DNA from: Rhodococcus sp. 14-2483-1-2
GTDB taxonomy: Bacteria; Actinomycetota; Actinomycetes; Mycobacteriales; Mycobacteriaceae
Direction of reading: 5' to 3'
DNA length: 64,000 bases
NCBI RefSeq assembly: GCF_002259405.1
Contig: NZ_NPFW01000003.1
Span: forward strand, 62,001 to 126,000
This document shows, piece by piece, positions 52,964-62,634 of this stretch. Within the stretch, counting starts at the first letter, position 1. Each line of letters starts with the position of its first letter. The notes beneath the pieces were generated by a model. It was not told the origin of the DNA. It did not search any database and saw only the letters and a list, made by a program, of their open reading frames with translations. Made by a program: the position numbers and the translations under genes.

Positions 52964-53159
52964 GCCTGCCGGCGATGCCGGGTACGGCACTGTAACTCAA
53001 TCGCACCAGGAAACCAGATTTACTCTCGAAGTTTATTGGTTCGCACCGACACACGCCCGGGTCCAAAATCGTACCGAGACTGTTCATCGCGTATTTCTGG
53101 ACTTCATCGACCACAAGGTCCGTGAAGACATGAACACCAATCAGGGCCAAGGAGTACCC

Positions 53160-53786
53160 GTGACACAGATTCACGCTGCGACACACAAACATCGGGTGCC
53201 GCCGGAGCATCGCGTGCTCGGACTCGATCGACGCACGTTTCCACCGGCGCTCTTCGTCGTCGCGGTTTTCATCATCATGATCTTCGTGATACCGCGTGTC
53301 GACGCAGCCATCGATTTGGAGGACCCCGTCCTCGCAGGGGAGCAACTCGCGATCAGCGACCGCATCGTTTTCACCCCGGCCACCGGCTGGAATGTCGAGG
53401 ATGGCTTCCGCGTGACCGACGACGGGCGCAGACACGGCGACGCCACCATCTCCGATAGCGGCGTGTCCTTCGAAATCTCGACGGACACATTCGACGGCAC
53501 TCCCGACGCACTGTTGGATCAGGTCGAGAAAGTCACGTCCCGCACCGACGACCCGACCTTCCGGGTCGACGGAAACCGCACCACCCTCACAACGCTCACC
53601 GGAGAGACCGGGGTCGCTCAGCCGTACGGCAGCGTGAACGGCGACGGTGTCGTTGCCGCATTCGTTCTCGACGGCACCGGTCTGAAGATCGCCGCATACG
53701 GTCCTCCGGCTCAGATGACGGCCGCTAACGACGCCATCCAAACCATGATCGCGAGCATCCGGACCGTAGAGGGGAACAACTCATGA
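53160..53786 (+). CDS. Membrane-anchored extracytoplasmic protein of unknown function
   Basis: The 208-residue product has a short cytoplasmic part, one membrane helix (PALFVVAVFIIMIFVIPRV near residues 35-53) and an exported domain with the actinobacterial signature FTPATGWNVEDG and FEISTDTFDGTPDALLDQVEK; this layout is common in small Mycobacteriales envelope proteins. Start: GTG at 53160 with AAGGAG five bases upstream is preferred over the in-frame ATG at 53130, which would add 10 residues. Its stop overlaps the PrsW-type protease start, so the two are translated together; a substrate or partner relation is possible. Confidence 0.7.
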   Translation: MTQIHAATHKHRVPPEHRVLGLDRRTFPPALFVVAVFIIMIFVIPRVDAAIDLEDPVLAGEQLAISDRIVFTPATGWNVEDGFRVTDDGRRHGDATISDSGVSFEISTDTFDGTPDALLDQVEKVTSRTDDPTFRVDGNRTTLTTLTGETGVAQPYGSVNGDGVVAAFVLDGTGLKIAAYGPPAQMTAANDAIQTMIASIRTVEGNNS

Positions 53787-54976
53787 GCGAGACCGACACG
53801 AACGCAACGACGCATGGCGTGAGCCCCGACGCCCGGCGACGACAGGCTCGGGCTCTCGAGGTCTCCGGTTGGGGTGAGCGCTTCGTTTTCGTACAACCTC
53901 ACAACCTCTCGTTCTGGGTGTACGTGCTGCTGGTCGGATTCGGCGTTTTTCAGACGTGGTCCTTCTTCGAACCGACGGCCGGGTTCTACGCAGATGGATT
54001 CGTGGCAGCGGCGGTTCTCTGCGGACTGTGCGGTCTGGCGTGGTTCGCCTGGTTCCGCCACATCGACCGGTGGGAACGTCAACCGGGCCGCCTCATCGTC
54101 GCCGCGCTCCTGTGGGGCGCTGTTGCGGCCACCTTCGCATTCGCGTTGCCCGCGAACAACGCGTTGCTCGGCATCTACACCAAGTTGTTCGGCCAAGAGT
54201 GGGTTGCAGACTGGGCGGCGGGTGCCGCGGCACCATTCACCGAGGAGGCTGCAAAGCTGTGCGGATTCGTACTCCTGATGGGCCTTGCCCCGCGCTTGAT
54301 CCGCACCGCAAACGACGGTTTGATCGTCGGCGCGTTCATCGGACTCGGGTTCGCGGTCTTCGAGGACTTCCAATATGCCGCCAACTCCACCGCACGGGCG
54401 TTCGGTACCGATCCGGTCGGTCAGGCCGTGTCGATGTCGTTCACCCGTATCGCGGTCAGCTTCGCCTCGCACCCCCTCTTCAGCGCCCTTGTCTGCTCGG
54501 GTGTCATCTACCTCATCGGCACCGCGGCCCAGCCACGCCGGATCGGGCGCGGACTGGCATTCGTGTTGTTGGGCATGTTTCTGCACTTCACCTGGGACGA
54601 CGCCACCGGCCTGGGCCAGGGAGGCATCCTGACGTTCCCCGTCATGATCGCCTCCCTCGTTCTCGGTTTCACCGTACTGACCATCGCGTTTCGACGCGCA
54701 GCGCCGCGTGAATACGAGTTCGTCCGCGACATCCTCGCCCCCGAGGTCGAAGCGGGGACAGTGACCGACGCAGAGGTGGATGGCATCCTGGAGAAGAAGG
54801 CGCGTAAGGCGTTCATCAAGTCCGCGCCCCATCACAAGTCCCGTCGAGCACGCAAGCACCTTCGGCGCGCGATTCTCGACCTCGCCCACGACCTTGCCGA
54901 CGGCAAGGGAGCCGACACCGAGGCCGTGCGTCACTCTCGCTCGGAGGTCGAGCGTCTGCGCGTCAAGGCCGGCTGA
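53783..54976 (+). CDS. PrsW-family intramembrane metalloprotease
   Basis: The 397-residue polytopic protein has about eight membrane helices and PrsW motifs: FTEEAAKLCGF (EExxK), GLGFAVFEDFQYA, SHPLFSALVCSG and FLHFTWDDA, which supply the putative metal ligands. PrsW proteases cleave membrane proteins such as anti-sigma factors. A cytoplasmic tail of about 95 residues, rich in charged residues, follows the last helix. The ATG overlaps the preceding stop (ATGA). The linked membrane-anchored protein could be its partner; no anti-sigma factor is encoded nearby. Confidence 0.85.
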   Translation: MSETDTNATTHGVSPDARRRQARALEVSGWGERFVFVQPHNLSFWVYVLLVGFGVFQTWSFFEPTAGFYADGFVAAAVLCGLCGLAWFAWFRHIDRWERQPGRLIVAALLWGAVAATFAFALPANNALLGIYTKLFGQEWVADWAAGAAAPFTEEAAKLCGFVLLMGLAPRLIRTANDGLIVGAFIGLGFAVFEDFQYAANSTARAFGTDPVGQAVSMSFTRIAVSFASHPLFSALVCSGVIYLIGTAAQPRRIGRGLAFVLLGMFLHFTWDDATGLGQGGILTFPVMIASLVLGFTVLTIAFRRAAPREYEFVRDILAPEVEAGTVTDAEVDGILEKKARKAFIKSAPHHKSRRARKHLRRAILDLAHDLADGKGADTEAVRHSRSEVERLRVKAG

Positions 54977-54991
54977 CCGACAATCGAACAG

Positions 54992-55030
54992 AACCGGTAC
55001 CGCCCGAACGTGTTTCGGGCGGTACCGGTT
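54992..55030. terminator. Strong bidirectional terminator hairpin
   Basis: AACCGGTACCGCCCGAA (54992-55008) pairs perfectly over 17 bp with TTCGGGCGGTACCGGTT (55014-55030) around a 5-base loop, followed by TTCC. It lies between the convergent PrsW-type and phosphoketolase genes and can end transcription from both. Confidence 0.85.
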
Positions 55031-55058
55031 TTCCTGTCCCGGCCCTATGACGTCCGAG

Positions 55059-57491
55059 TCAGAAGTCGGCGCTCGTGGAAGCAGCAGCGGTGACCGACGG
55101 CGAATTGCCTTTCTCGGGCGATTCCCCACGCGTCGTCCACTGCCAATCCCGCACGACGGGCAGGTCGTCACCGTGCTCGCGAGTCCACTGTCGAGCCCGC
55201 CTGCGGGTGTCGACCATCTCCTGTCGTAGCGACGCCGCCCTCGAGCCGAGTCCTGGCGTGCGGTCGATGACATCGATGACCAGATGGAACCTGTCCATGT
55301 CGTTCATCATCACCATGTCGAAGGGCGTGGTGGTCGTTCCCTCCTCCTTGTAGCCGCGCACGTGCAGATGGGCGTTGTTGGCTCGGCGGTAGGTCAGCCG
55401 ATGAATGAGCCACGGGTAGCCGTGATAGGCGAAGATCACCGGCACATCCACCCCGAAGAGGCTGTCGTACTCGCGTTGTGGCATCCCGTGCGGATGCTCG
55501 GTCTCGTCCTGCAACCGCATCAGGTCGACCACGTTGACGAACCGAATCTTCAGATCCGGCAGACCTTCCCGCAGGATGCTGACGGCAGCCAGAGCCTCGA
55601 GGGTAGGGACATCGCCTGCGGCAGCGATCACCACGTCCGGATGCCCCTCGTCGTTGGACGCCCATTCCCAGATACCGGCTCCGCGAGCGCAGTGCAGATC
55701 GGCCTCGTCCCCGGTGAGCCAGTCGAACGACGGCTGCTTACCCGACACGACGACGTTGACGTAGTGCCGACTTTCCAGACAGTGCTGCATGGTGGACAGC
55801 AACGTGTTCGCATCCGGCGGCAGGTAGACGCGCACGACTTCCGCTCTCTTGTTGACCACGTGGTCGATGAAGCCGGGATCCTGATGCGAGAATCCGTTGT
55901 GATCCTGACGCCACACATGTGAGCTGAGCAGATAGTTCAAGCTGGGCACCTGCGGTCGCCACGGGATGTCGCGGGTGGTCTTGAGCCACTTCGCGTGCTG
56001 GTTGAACATCGAGTCGACGAGGTGGATGAACGCCTCGTAGCAGCTGAAGATTCCGTGCCGGCCGGTCAGTGTGTAGCCCTCGACCCATCCTTGGCAGGTG
56101 TGTTCGGAGAGTATCTCCACCACACGCCCCGAGCGGGCCAGGTGCTCGTCGGTGTCCACGATGGTTCCGGCGAAGACCTTGTCGGTGACCTCGTACACCG
56201 GGTTGAGCCGGTTCGACGCCGTCTCGTCCGGGCCGAAGATTCTGAAGTTCGTGGGGTTGTCTCGCACCACATCGATGAGGTACTCGCCCAGGACCCGTGT
56301 CGGCTCGTGGATCGAGCCTCCAGGTTCGCTGACCTCGACGGCTCGGTCTCGGAAATCCGGCAACCGAAGTGGACGGGTCAGCAGGCCTCCGTTGGCATGC
56401 GGGTTGGCGCTCATTCGGCGCTCCCCCACCGGGGCGAGGGCGCGCAGCGACTCGACCAGTACCCCGTCGGTCCCGAACAGCTCTTCGGCCCGATACGACC
56501 GCATCCACTGCTCGAGCTGAGCGCGGTGCTCGTCGTTCTCGCGAGTCGCCGCCAGCGGGACCTGATGGGCCCGCCACGTACCTTCCACCGGCAGCCCATC
56601 GACGACCTTCGGGCCGGTCCACCCCTTGGGGGTGACCATCAGAATCATCGGACCGGGACGCCGTTCGAGGTCGCCGTCCACCCGCGCTGCGCGCTGATTC
56701 TCCGTGATCAGATCGTGAGCCCTGTCCATGGCCTCGGCCATCTGCTGGTGCACGTGCGCCGGGTCGTCGCCCTCGACGGTGATCACCTCGTGGCCGTAGC
56801 CCCGCAGCAGGCTCTCCAGTTCCTCGCGGTGAATGCGCGCCGGAACGGTCGGGTTGGCGATCTTGTAGCCGTTCAGATGCAGGATCGGCAGCACCGCCCC
56901 GTCGTGGACCGGATCGAGGAACTTGTTGCTGTGCCACGACGCGGCCAACGGCCCGGTCTCGAACTCTCCGTCACCGACCACCGCGACGACAACGAGGTCG
57001 GGATTGTCCATCGCCGCACCGTAGGCGTGGGAGAGCACGTACCCGAGTTCACCGCCCTCGTGGATCGAGCCCGGCGTCTCCGGTGCCACGTGGCTGGGGA
57101 TCCCGCCGGGAAAAGAGAACTGCCGGAAGAGCTTTCGCAGGCCTTCGGTACCCGCCCCGATGTGTGGATAGACCTCGCTGTACGTGCCTTCCAGGTACGC
57201 GTTGGCCACCAGAGCCGGCCCGCCATGACCGGGGCCGGCCAAGAAGATGGCATCGACGTCGCGGTTGCGGATGAGCCGATTCATATGTGCATACACAAGA
57301 TTGAGCCCGGGACTGGTCCCCCAATGACCGAGCAGACGCGGCTTGACGTCCTCCGGAACGAGCTCACGTTCGAGCATCGGGTTGTCGAGAAGGTAGATCT
57401 GTCCGACGGACAGATAATTCGCTGCTCGCCACCACCGATCGATAGCGTCCAGCTCCGCTTCGTCGAGCGCTGCTGTGCTGTCAGAGACCAT
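55059..57491 (-). CDS. xfp: Phosphoketolase (xylulose 5-phosphate/fructose 6-phosphate)
   Basis: The 810-residue thiamine diphosphate enzyme shows family motifs [60 protein letters not shown] and [15 protein letters not shown]. It splits xylulose 5-phosphate or fructose 6-phosphate with phosphate into acetyl phosphate and a sugar phosphate. The ATG at 57491 follows GAGGAACAACG. No acetate kinase or phosphotransacetylase gene lies within the window. It follows the transporter gene by 50 bases on the same strand, so co-transcription with the transporter and lysX is possible. Confidence 0.95.
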   Translation of the reverse strand: MVSDSTAALDEAELDAIDRWWRAANYLSVGQIYLLDNPMLERELVPEDVKPRLLGHWGTSPGLNLVYAHMNRLIRNRDVDAIFLAGPGHGGPALVANAYLEGTYSEVYPHIGAGTEGLRKLFRQFSFPGGIPSHVAPETPGSIHEGGELGYVLSHAYGAAMDNPDLVVVAVVGDGEFETGPLAASWHSNKFLDPVHDGAVLPILHLNGYKIANPTVPARIHREELESLLRGYGHEVITVEGDDPAHVHQQMAEAMDRAHDLITENQRAARVDGDLERRPGPMILMVTPKGWTGPKVVDGLPVEGTWRAHQVPLAATRENDEHRAQLEQWMRSYRAEELFGTDGVLVESLRALAPVGERRMSANPHANGGLLTRPLRLPDFRDRAVEVSEPGGSIHEPTRVLGEYLIDVVRDNPTNFRIFGPDETASNRLNPVYEVTDKVFAGTIVDTDEHLARSGRVVEILSEHTCQGWVEGYTLTGRHGIFSCYEAFIHLVDSMFNQHAKWLKTTRDIPWRPQVPSLNYLLSSHVWRQDHNGFSHQDPGFIDHVVNKRAEVVRVYLPPDANTLLSTMQHCLESRHYVNVVVSGKQPSFDWLTGDEADLHCARGAGIWEWASNDEGHPDVVIAAAGDVPTLEALAAVSILREGLPDLKIRFVNVVDLMRLQDETEHPHGMPQREYDSLFGVDVPVIFAYHGYPWLIHRLTYRRANNAHLHVRGYKEEGTTTTPFDMVMMNDMDRFHLVIDVIDRTPGLGSRAASLRQEMVDTRRRARQWTREHGDDLPVVRDWQWTTRGESPEKGNSPSVTAAASTSADF

Positions 57492-57541
57492 CGTTGTTCC
57501 TCGATTCTCTGTGTTTGTCGAACATTGCACTCACCCTGTCG

Positions 57542-58978
57542 TCAGACCGTGATGTCGCCCGTGCCGAGTAGCACGAGCGCCAGAATTGCTGCGCCCGTGA
57601 GCAATCCGCACACGATGCGTTCCGGGCCGGTGAACACCCGACCCGAGTGCTCGCGCCGCGCCACGACGTAGAGCAGCGTTCCGGGCGCGTACACCAGGCA
57701 GCCGAGCAGCACGTACTCCACGCCTGCCGCGTACAGCAGGAAGACGGAGTACACGACCGCCAGGATCCCGATGACGAGTTGACGGCGTCGCTCGTCGTCA
57801 TCGCCCGGACCGTAGGTCTCGCGAGTGAGAGTCAGCTTCACCGCGTAGGCCGCCGCCAGCAGATAGGGAATCAACGTCAGGGCCGTGTCCAGCGAGAGCA
57901 TGAAGTCCAGCGCGTCGCCGACGACCAGAACGAGCAGCAGGAAGATCTGCACGCTGATGTTCGTCAGAAGCAGGGCTGCAACCGGTGTTCCACCGGAGTT
58001 CTCTCGGCCGAGCCTCTTCGGCAGAATCCCGGTTCTCGCGGGCATGAACATGACCTCGGCATTGAGCAGCGTCCAGGCGAGGTACGCGCCCAACACGGAG
58101 ATCACGACCCCGAGGTCGATCAGCGTCCCGCCCCAGGGCCCGACGACCTCTTCGAGTACGACGCCCATCGACGGGGCGGCGGCGTCGGCCAGGTCCGTTC
58201 GGGGAAGCACCCCGTACGACACCGTCGTCACCGAGCCGAAGAGGGCAAGTGTGCTGAGCAGGCCAACCAGGGTTGCCCGGCCGATATCGGCGCGCTTCTG
58301 GGCGATCCGTGAATACACGCTCGCCCCCTCGATGCCGAGAAAGACGAAGGTGGTCAGGAGCATGGTGTCGGTGACCTGCGTGAACAGGCTCTCGCCTGTA
58401 TCGCGGCCCCAGAAATTCTGGGCGAACACACTGGGGTCGAAGGCCACCACACAGATGACGACGAAGACGGCGATCGGCAGCAGCTTGGCCACCGTCACGA
58501 TCCTGTTGATGATCGCCGCCTGACGGATCCCCCGCATGATGAGCAGGTGAACGACCCAGATGATCACTGACGCGCAGATCACCGCGAGAACCGTGTTTCC
58601 GGCTCCGAGACCAGGGAGGAAAGCGCCGATGCTCGCCATGGCGAACGTCAGGAAGAACACGTTCCCGACGATGTTGCTGGCCCAATATCCCCACGCAGCG
58701 TTGAAGCCTGCGTAGTTCCCGAAGCCCTCCTGGGCGTAGACGTAGATCCCGCTGTCGAGGTCCGGTTTCCTCAGGGCGAGCGACTGGAACACCAGTCCGA
58801 GCATAAGCATTCCGGATCCGGCAATCGCCCACGCGATGAGAGACCCGACCACCCCGGTCGCGGAGCCGAAACCGCCGGGGAGGGTGAAGATCCCGCCACC
58901 GACCATCGACCCGATGACCATCGCGGTCAACGTGGTCACGTTGACCTTGCGGTCCGCCTGTTCCGCGGTACCCGTCAT
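57542..58978 (-). CDS. APC-family amino acid transporter, basic amino acid antiporter-like
   Basis: The 478-residue protein has 12 predicted membrane helices and APC motifs: VIGSMVGGGIFTLPGGFGSA in TM1, DSGIYVYAQEGFGNYAGFNA and FLGIEGASVYSRIAQKRAD. The pattern resembles arginine/ornithine and lysine antiporters of the ArcD type. It begins 3 bases after the lysX stop, so it is almost certainly translated with it. Lysine or arginine transport serving lysinylation of phosphatidylglycerol would make sense, but substrate specificity is inferred from context. Confidence 0.85.
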   Translation of the reverse strand: MTGTAEQADRKVNVTTLTAMVIGSMVGGGIFTLPGGFGSATGVVGSLIAWAIAGSGMLMLGLVFQSLALRKPDLDSGIYVYAQEGFGNYAGFNAAWGYWASNIVGNVFFLTFAMASIGAFLPGLGAGNTVLAVICASVIIWVVHLLIMRGIRQAAIINRIVTVAKLLPIAVFVVICVVAFDPSVFAQNFWGRDTGESLFTQVTDTMLLTTFVFLGIEGASVYSRIAQKRADIGRATLVGLLSTLALFGSVTTVSYGVLPRTDLADAAAPSMGVVLEEVVGPWGGTLIDLGVVISVLGAYLAWTLLNAEVMFMPARTGILPKRLGRENSGGTPVAALLLTNISVQIFLLLVLVVGDALDFMLSLDTALTLIPYLLAAAYAVKLTLTRETYGPGDDDERRRQLVIGILAVVYSVFLLYAAGVEYVLLGCLVYAPGTLLYVVARREHSGRVFTGPERIVCGLLTGAAILALVLLGTGDITV

Positions 58979-58981
58979 GGG

Positions 58982-61900
58982 TCAGTGCTGCGGGCGAACG
59001 ATGGGGAACAGGATCGTGTCACGAATGCTGAGACCGGTCAGGTTCATGACGAGCCTGTCGACGCCGAGCCCCATTCCGCCGGTCGGCGGCATGCCGTACT
59101 CCAGCGCTTCCAGGAAATCCTCGTCCACCTGCATCGCCTCCGCATCGCCGGCCGCAGCCAGCAACGACTGGGTGACGAGACGCTCACGCTGGTCGACCGG
59201 GTCCACCAACTCGGAATAGGCGGTGCCCTGTTCGGCACCGAAGATCACCAGGTCCCACTTCTCGGCGAGCCGTCCATCGCTGCGATGCGGCCTGGTCAGC
59301 GGAGCGTTCTCCTTCGGGAAGTCCGTGTAGAACACGGGCGTCGTCGTCTGCCCCTCGCAGAGCTCCTCGTAGATGCCTTCGAGCGCCGCTCCCCACGTCG
59401 GGTCCTCGACCAGCTCGGCACCGACCTTCTCTGCGTGTCGCAGCAGCTCCGCCTTCGGAGTATCGGCCGTGATCTCCTCACCGAGTGCCTCGGACACGGC
59501 CTGGCACATCGTCTTGACCGGCCAGTTGCCGGAGAGGTCGTACTCGACGATCTTGCCGTCACGGTCGGCACGCCGAGCGATCGGCTCACCGTGGACGGCG
59601 ATCGCAGCCTCCTGAATCAGCTGCTGCGTCAGCATGCGCATGGTGTTGTAGTCGCCGTAGGTCTCGTAGACCTCGAGGGACGTGAACTCGGGGTTGTGCT
59701 TGAAGTCCGCTCCTTCGTTGCGGAATTGCCGACCCACTTCGAATACCTTCTCCATCCCTCCGACCAGCAGCCGCTTGAGGTGAAGCTCCGTGGCGATACG
59801 CAGATAGAGATCCATGTCGTAGGCATTGATGTGCGTCTCGAAGGGACGTGCGTTCGCCCCACCGTGCACGGTCTGCAGAATGGGTGTCTCCACCTCGGTG
59901 AATCCCCGGCTCTGCAGTGAGTCGCGGATACTGCGCACCACCGTCGCACGCTGGTAGGCCACAGTTCGGGCCTCCGGCCGAACGATCAGGTCCACATACC
60001 GCATGCGAATCCTGGCCTCGGGATCGATGAGGCCCTTGTGCTTGTCGGGAAGAGGGCGCAGGGACTTGCTGGTCATCATGACCGACGTCGCCCGCACGCT
60101 CAGCTCTCCCTTGTGGGTGGTCACGACCTCACCCGTGACCCCTACCTGGTCGCCGAGGTCCACGGAATGCTCCCAGAAATGCAGGTCGCTCGCCCCGAGG
60201 TGCTGCACGTCGACCATGACCTGCAGGTCGCCGCTGCCGTCGCGCAAGGTGGCGAACGCGACGCTTCCCATGTCGCGCTTGAGGACGACCCGTCCGACCA
60301 CGGAGACGACCGTGCCGGTCTCGGTGTCGACGGGCAGCTCGCCCGCTTCGTCCCTGACCTGCGCCAGAGTGTGAGTTCGTGGTGCTGTGGCCGGATAGGG
60401 GTCGACGCCCTCCTCGCGGAGTCGGTCGAGCTTGAGCCGTCGCACCCGCATCTGATCCGGCAGACGGTCGATCGACAATGCCTCGGCGACCACGTCCCGC
60501 GCCGGGGGAATCAGCGTCCGGACCTGCTCGGCGTACTCCTCGTGTCCGGTCGCGAGACCGTCGTCGCCGCGGCCTCGGCGTCGCAACAGGTTGATCGAGG
60601 GAACCGTCAGGAAGCCCTCGGCGCTACCGGCGGCCGTGCCCACCCGCGGCAGGTCGGAGGCGTACTCGTAGCCCATGTAGCGCGGCTGCCAGTCCGGTAG
60701 GTACTTCGCATTCGATCGGTACAACGACTCGAGCTGCCATGTCTTGCTCGCGAGCAGCAGGCCCTGCCGCCAGACCCGAGCGACCGGCCCTGCCCCGACC
60801 TGAGCACCACGCTCGAAGGCTTCGCGGAACATCGCGAAGTTGAGCGAGACAGGGCCGACACCGATGCGCGAGGCCTGCGCCGCGAGCGCACCGACGAGAA
60901 ACTCGACGAGTCCGTTGTCGGCCGTGGGATCTCGACGCATCAAGTCCAGCGACAGACCGGTCCTGCCCCACGGGACGAAGCTCAGGAACCCTCGTAGCCG
61001 TCCGGTCTCGTCGGTCGCCCGCACCAGGACGCAGTCGCCGTCGAGAGGATCCGCAAGTCGGCCCAGTGCCATGGAGAACCCACGCTCGTCGCCGCCGTCG
61101 CCGCGCCAGTGCTCTGCCGCGTCCGCGAGCGCCGCGAAGTCCTCGGCGCTCAGCGCCGAGTGCCGCAGCACTGTGGCGGTGTACCCGCGTCGCTGCAGTC
61201 GATCGACCGACCGCCGCACCTCCTTCATCCCCGGAGCGTTCAACGAGAACGTCGCCATGTCCACGATCGCCTCGTCGCCGATATCGAGCATCGTCAGTCC
61301 GGCGTCGGCGTAGGCCTGGGCTCCGCTGTGGCCGGCCCCCATCACGGCGAGGGACAGGCCCTGCTCGCGAGACCACCGTCGCCAGGCCTCGATGGCCCCG
61401 GGCCAGTACTCTCGTTCACCGATCGGATTGCCGCTCGCCAGGCATACCGAACCGATCGCACGGTAGGAAATCCCGGCGTGCGCCGTCCCTGCGTCACCGG
61501 AGTCCCATACGACCCCCTTGTCGCGACGCGTCGCGAAGTAGCCGAGCGAGTCCTCGTCACCGTGGTCCCGCAGCATTCCCCGCACGATGGCTTCGTCGAT
61601 CGCCTCGGGCGTCGTGCTCTTGCGCGGTGCACCGAAGAAAATCCCTGCGGCACCGATGACCACGACGGCCCCGACGAACCCCACGATGGCGCGAACCCAA
61701 ATGGGCGCGCTGACTCCCGACATCAGATCACCTCCGGCACGCCCGACGTCGGCGAACATCGTCGACAGGACGTACGCTGCGGCACTGCCGATGCCGTCGG
61801 CAGTGCCGAATGCACGCACCAATACCGAGCCGAGCAGCAGCATCACGACGCCACCGCCGAGGAAGACCGCAAGGGCACGGCGCAGGCTCCCCGGCACGCG

Positions 61901-62323
61901 ACGCGCCACGAACTGTGCCCGCACTCGCCACGCCAGCACCACCAATGCGAGGCTGACGAGCACTCCGAGGATGTTCGGAACCACGTGTTCGCCGTCGACG
62001 ACGTTCCAGACCCGACCGATGCTCGGGATGACGAACCACCACGCGACCAGAACAACGAGGGCAGGTCGAAGTCGTCGCCGAAGGGCCACGCCCATCACGT
62101 ACAGCAGCGCGGCGTAGACGAGTCCCGGGTATACAGGCACCAGCAAAAGCGAAACGATGTCGTCGTCCGCCGCGAAGTAGCGGTACCACGGCGGCACCAG
62201 TGTGATCAGCAGGACGAAGGTCGCGAAAAGAAAAGCAGCCGCGGCAAACAGGTCGGGCCAACGGTCGGGGGATGGCCGCTGAGGCTGGATTGCGCCGCGT
62301 TCCTCTTTTTGCTCCACAGTCAT
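58982..62323 (-). CDS. lysX: Bifunctional lysylphosphatidylglycerol synthase/lysine-tRNA ligase
   Basis: The 1113-residue protein has three parts. The N-terminal membrane domain of six or seven helices runs to about residue 230. A DUF2156-type transferase domain follows (DEDSLGYFATRRDKGVVW, AVMGAGHSGAQAYADAGL, VLVRATDETGRLRGFLSF). A class II lysyl-tRNA synthetase comes last, with an OB-fold (VSVVGRVVLKRDMG), motif 2 FRNEGADFKHNPEFTSLEVY and motif 3 GMGLGVDRLVM. LysX charges lysine to tRNA and transfers it to phosphatidylglycerol, giving resistance to cationic peptides. The ATG at 62323 has GGGAGG about 11 bases upstream; the frame to 62605 is untranslated leader. Confidence 0.95.
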   Translation of the reverse strand: MTVEQKEERGAIQPQRPSPDRWPDLFAAAAFLFATFVLLITLVPPWYRYFAADDDIVSLLLVPVYPGLVYAALLYVMGVALRRRLRPALVVLVAWWFVIPSIGRVWNVVDGEHVVPNILGVLVSLALVVLAWRVRAQFVARRVPGSLRRALAVFLGGGVVMLLLGSVLVRAFGTADGIGSAAAYVLSTMFADVGRAGGDLMSGVSAPIWVRAIVGFVGAVVVIGAAGIFFGAPRKSTTPEAIDEAIVRGMLRDHGDEDSLGYFATRRDKGVVWDSGDAGTAHAGISYRAIGSVCLASGNPIGEREYWPGAIEAWRRWSREQGLSLAVMGAGHSGAQAYADAGLTMLDIGDEAIVDMATFSLNAPGMKEVRRSVDRLQRRGYTATVLRHSALSAEDFAALADAAEHWRGDGGDERGFSMALGRLADPLDGDCVLVRATDETGRLRGFLSFVPWGRTGLSLDLMRRDPTADNGLVEFLVGALAAQASRIGVGPVSLNFAMFREAFERGAQVGAGPVARVWRQGLLLASKTWQLESLYRSNAKYLPDWQPRYMGYEYASDLPRVGTAAGSAEGFLTVPSINLLRRRGRGDDGLATGHEEYAEQVRTLIPPARDVVAEALSIDRLPDQMRVRRLKLDRLREEGVDPYPATAPRTHTLAQVRDEAGELPVDTETGTVVSVVGRVVLKRDMGSVAFATLRDGSGDLQVMVDVQHLGASDLHFWEHSVDLGDQVGVTGEVVTTHKGELSVRATSVMMTSKSLRPLPDKHKGLIDPEARIRMRYVDLIVRPEARTVAYQRATVVRSIRDSLQSRGFTEVETPILQTVHGGANARPFETHINAYDMDLYLRIATELHLKRLLVGGMEKVFEVGRQFRNEGADFKHNPEFTSLEVYETYGDYNTMRMLTQQLIQEAAIAVHGEPIARRADRDGKIVEYDLSGNWPVKTMCQAVSEALGEEITADTPKAELLRHAEKVGAELVEDPTWGAALEGIYEELCEGQTTTPVFYTDFPKENAPLTRPHRSDGRLAEKWDLVIFGAEQGTAYSELVDPVDQRERLVTQSLLAAAGDAEAMQVDEDFLEALEYGMPPTGGMGLGVDRLVMNLTGLSIRDTILFPIVRPQH

Positions 62324-62634
62324 GAAAGGGATACCTCCCGCGAACGAGCCGCCCCTGGGCGGCAATTCTTTTCCGGACATGCCATTTGAAGATGCTCGCG
62401 CGGGCAAGGTTCCCCTGCACGTCGGCCGTCGGATCACGTTGGGCGACCGCCGAATCGAGCGTATCCGAATGTGGACGTCGTCATGATGCGGAAAGCGAAA
62501 AGATTCACAATGCCTGTTTTGCCGAACAATGTAGGCGGACTCAGATAATTGCACCGCGATAAGCTGCGGTGCCGAAATGAAACCGCCAGAGCCGAACGGC
62601 GACAACCTGATTGCGAATGCGGCAGACTGTCCCT
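62324..62634. promoter_or_regulatory. Divergent promoter region of lysX and the DMT transporter gene
   Basis: The gap must carry both promoters. In the lysX leader, GCCGCCC-CT-GGGCGGC (62348-62363) forms a tight 7-bp hairpin 25 bases before the ATG, upstream of the GGGAGG ribosome site, and could affect translation. The distal part, around 62490-62580, is richer in A and T and is the likely promoter zone. No small gene seen. Confidence 0.45.

Noticed and set aside
53711..55273. Minus-strand frame of 520 codons opposite the PrsW-type gene
   Set aside because: Low-complexity antisense product crossing a strong terminator hairpin; no motif or ribosome site.
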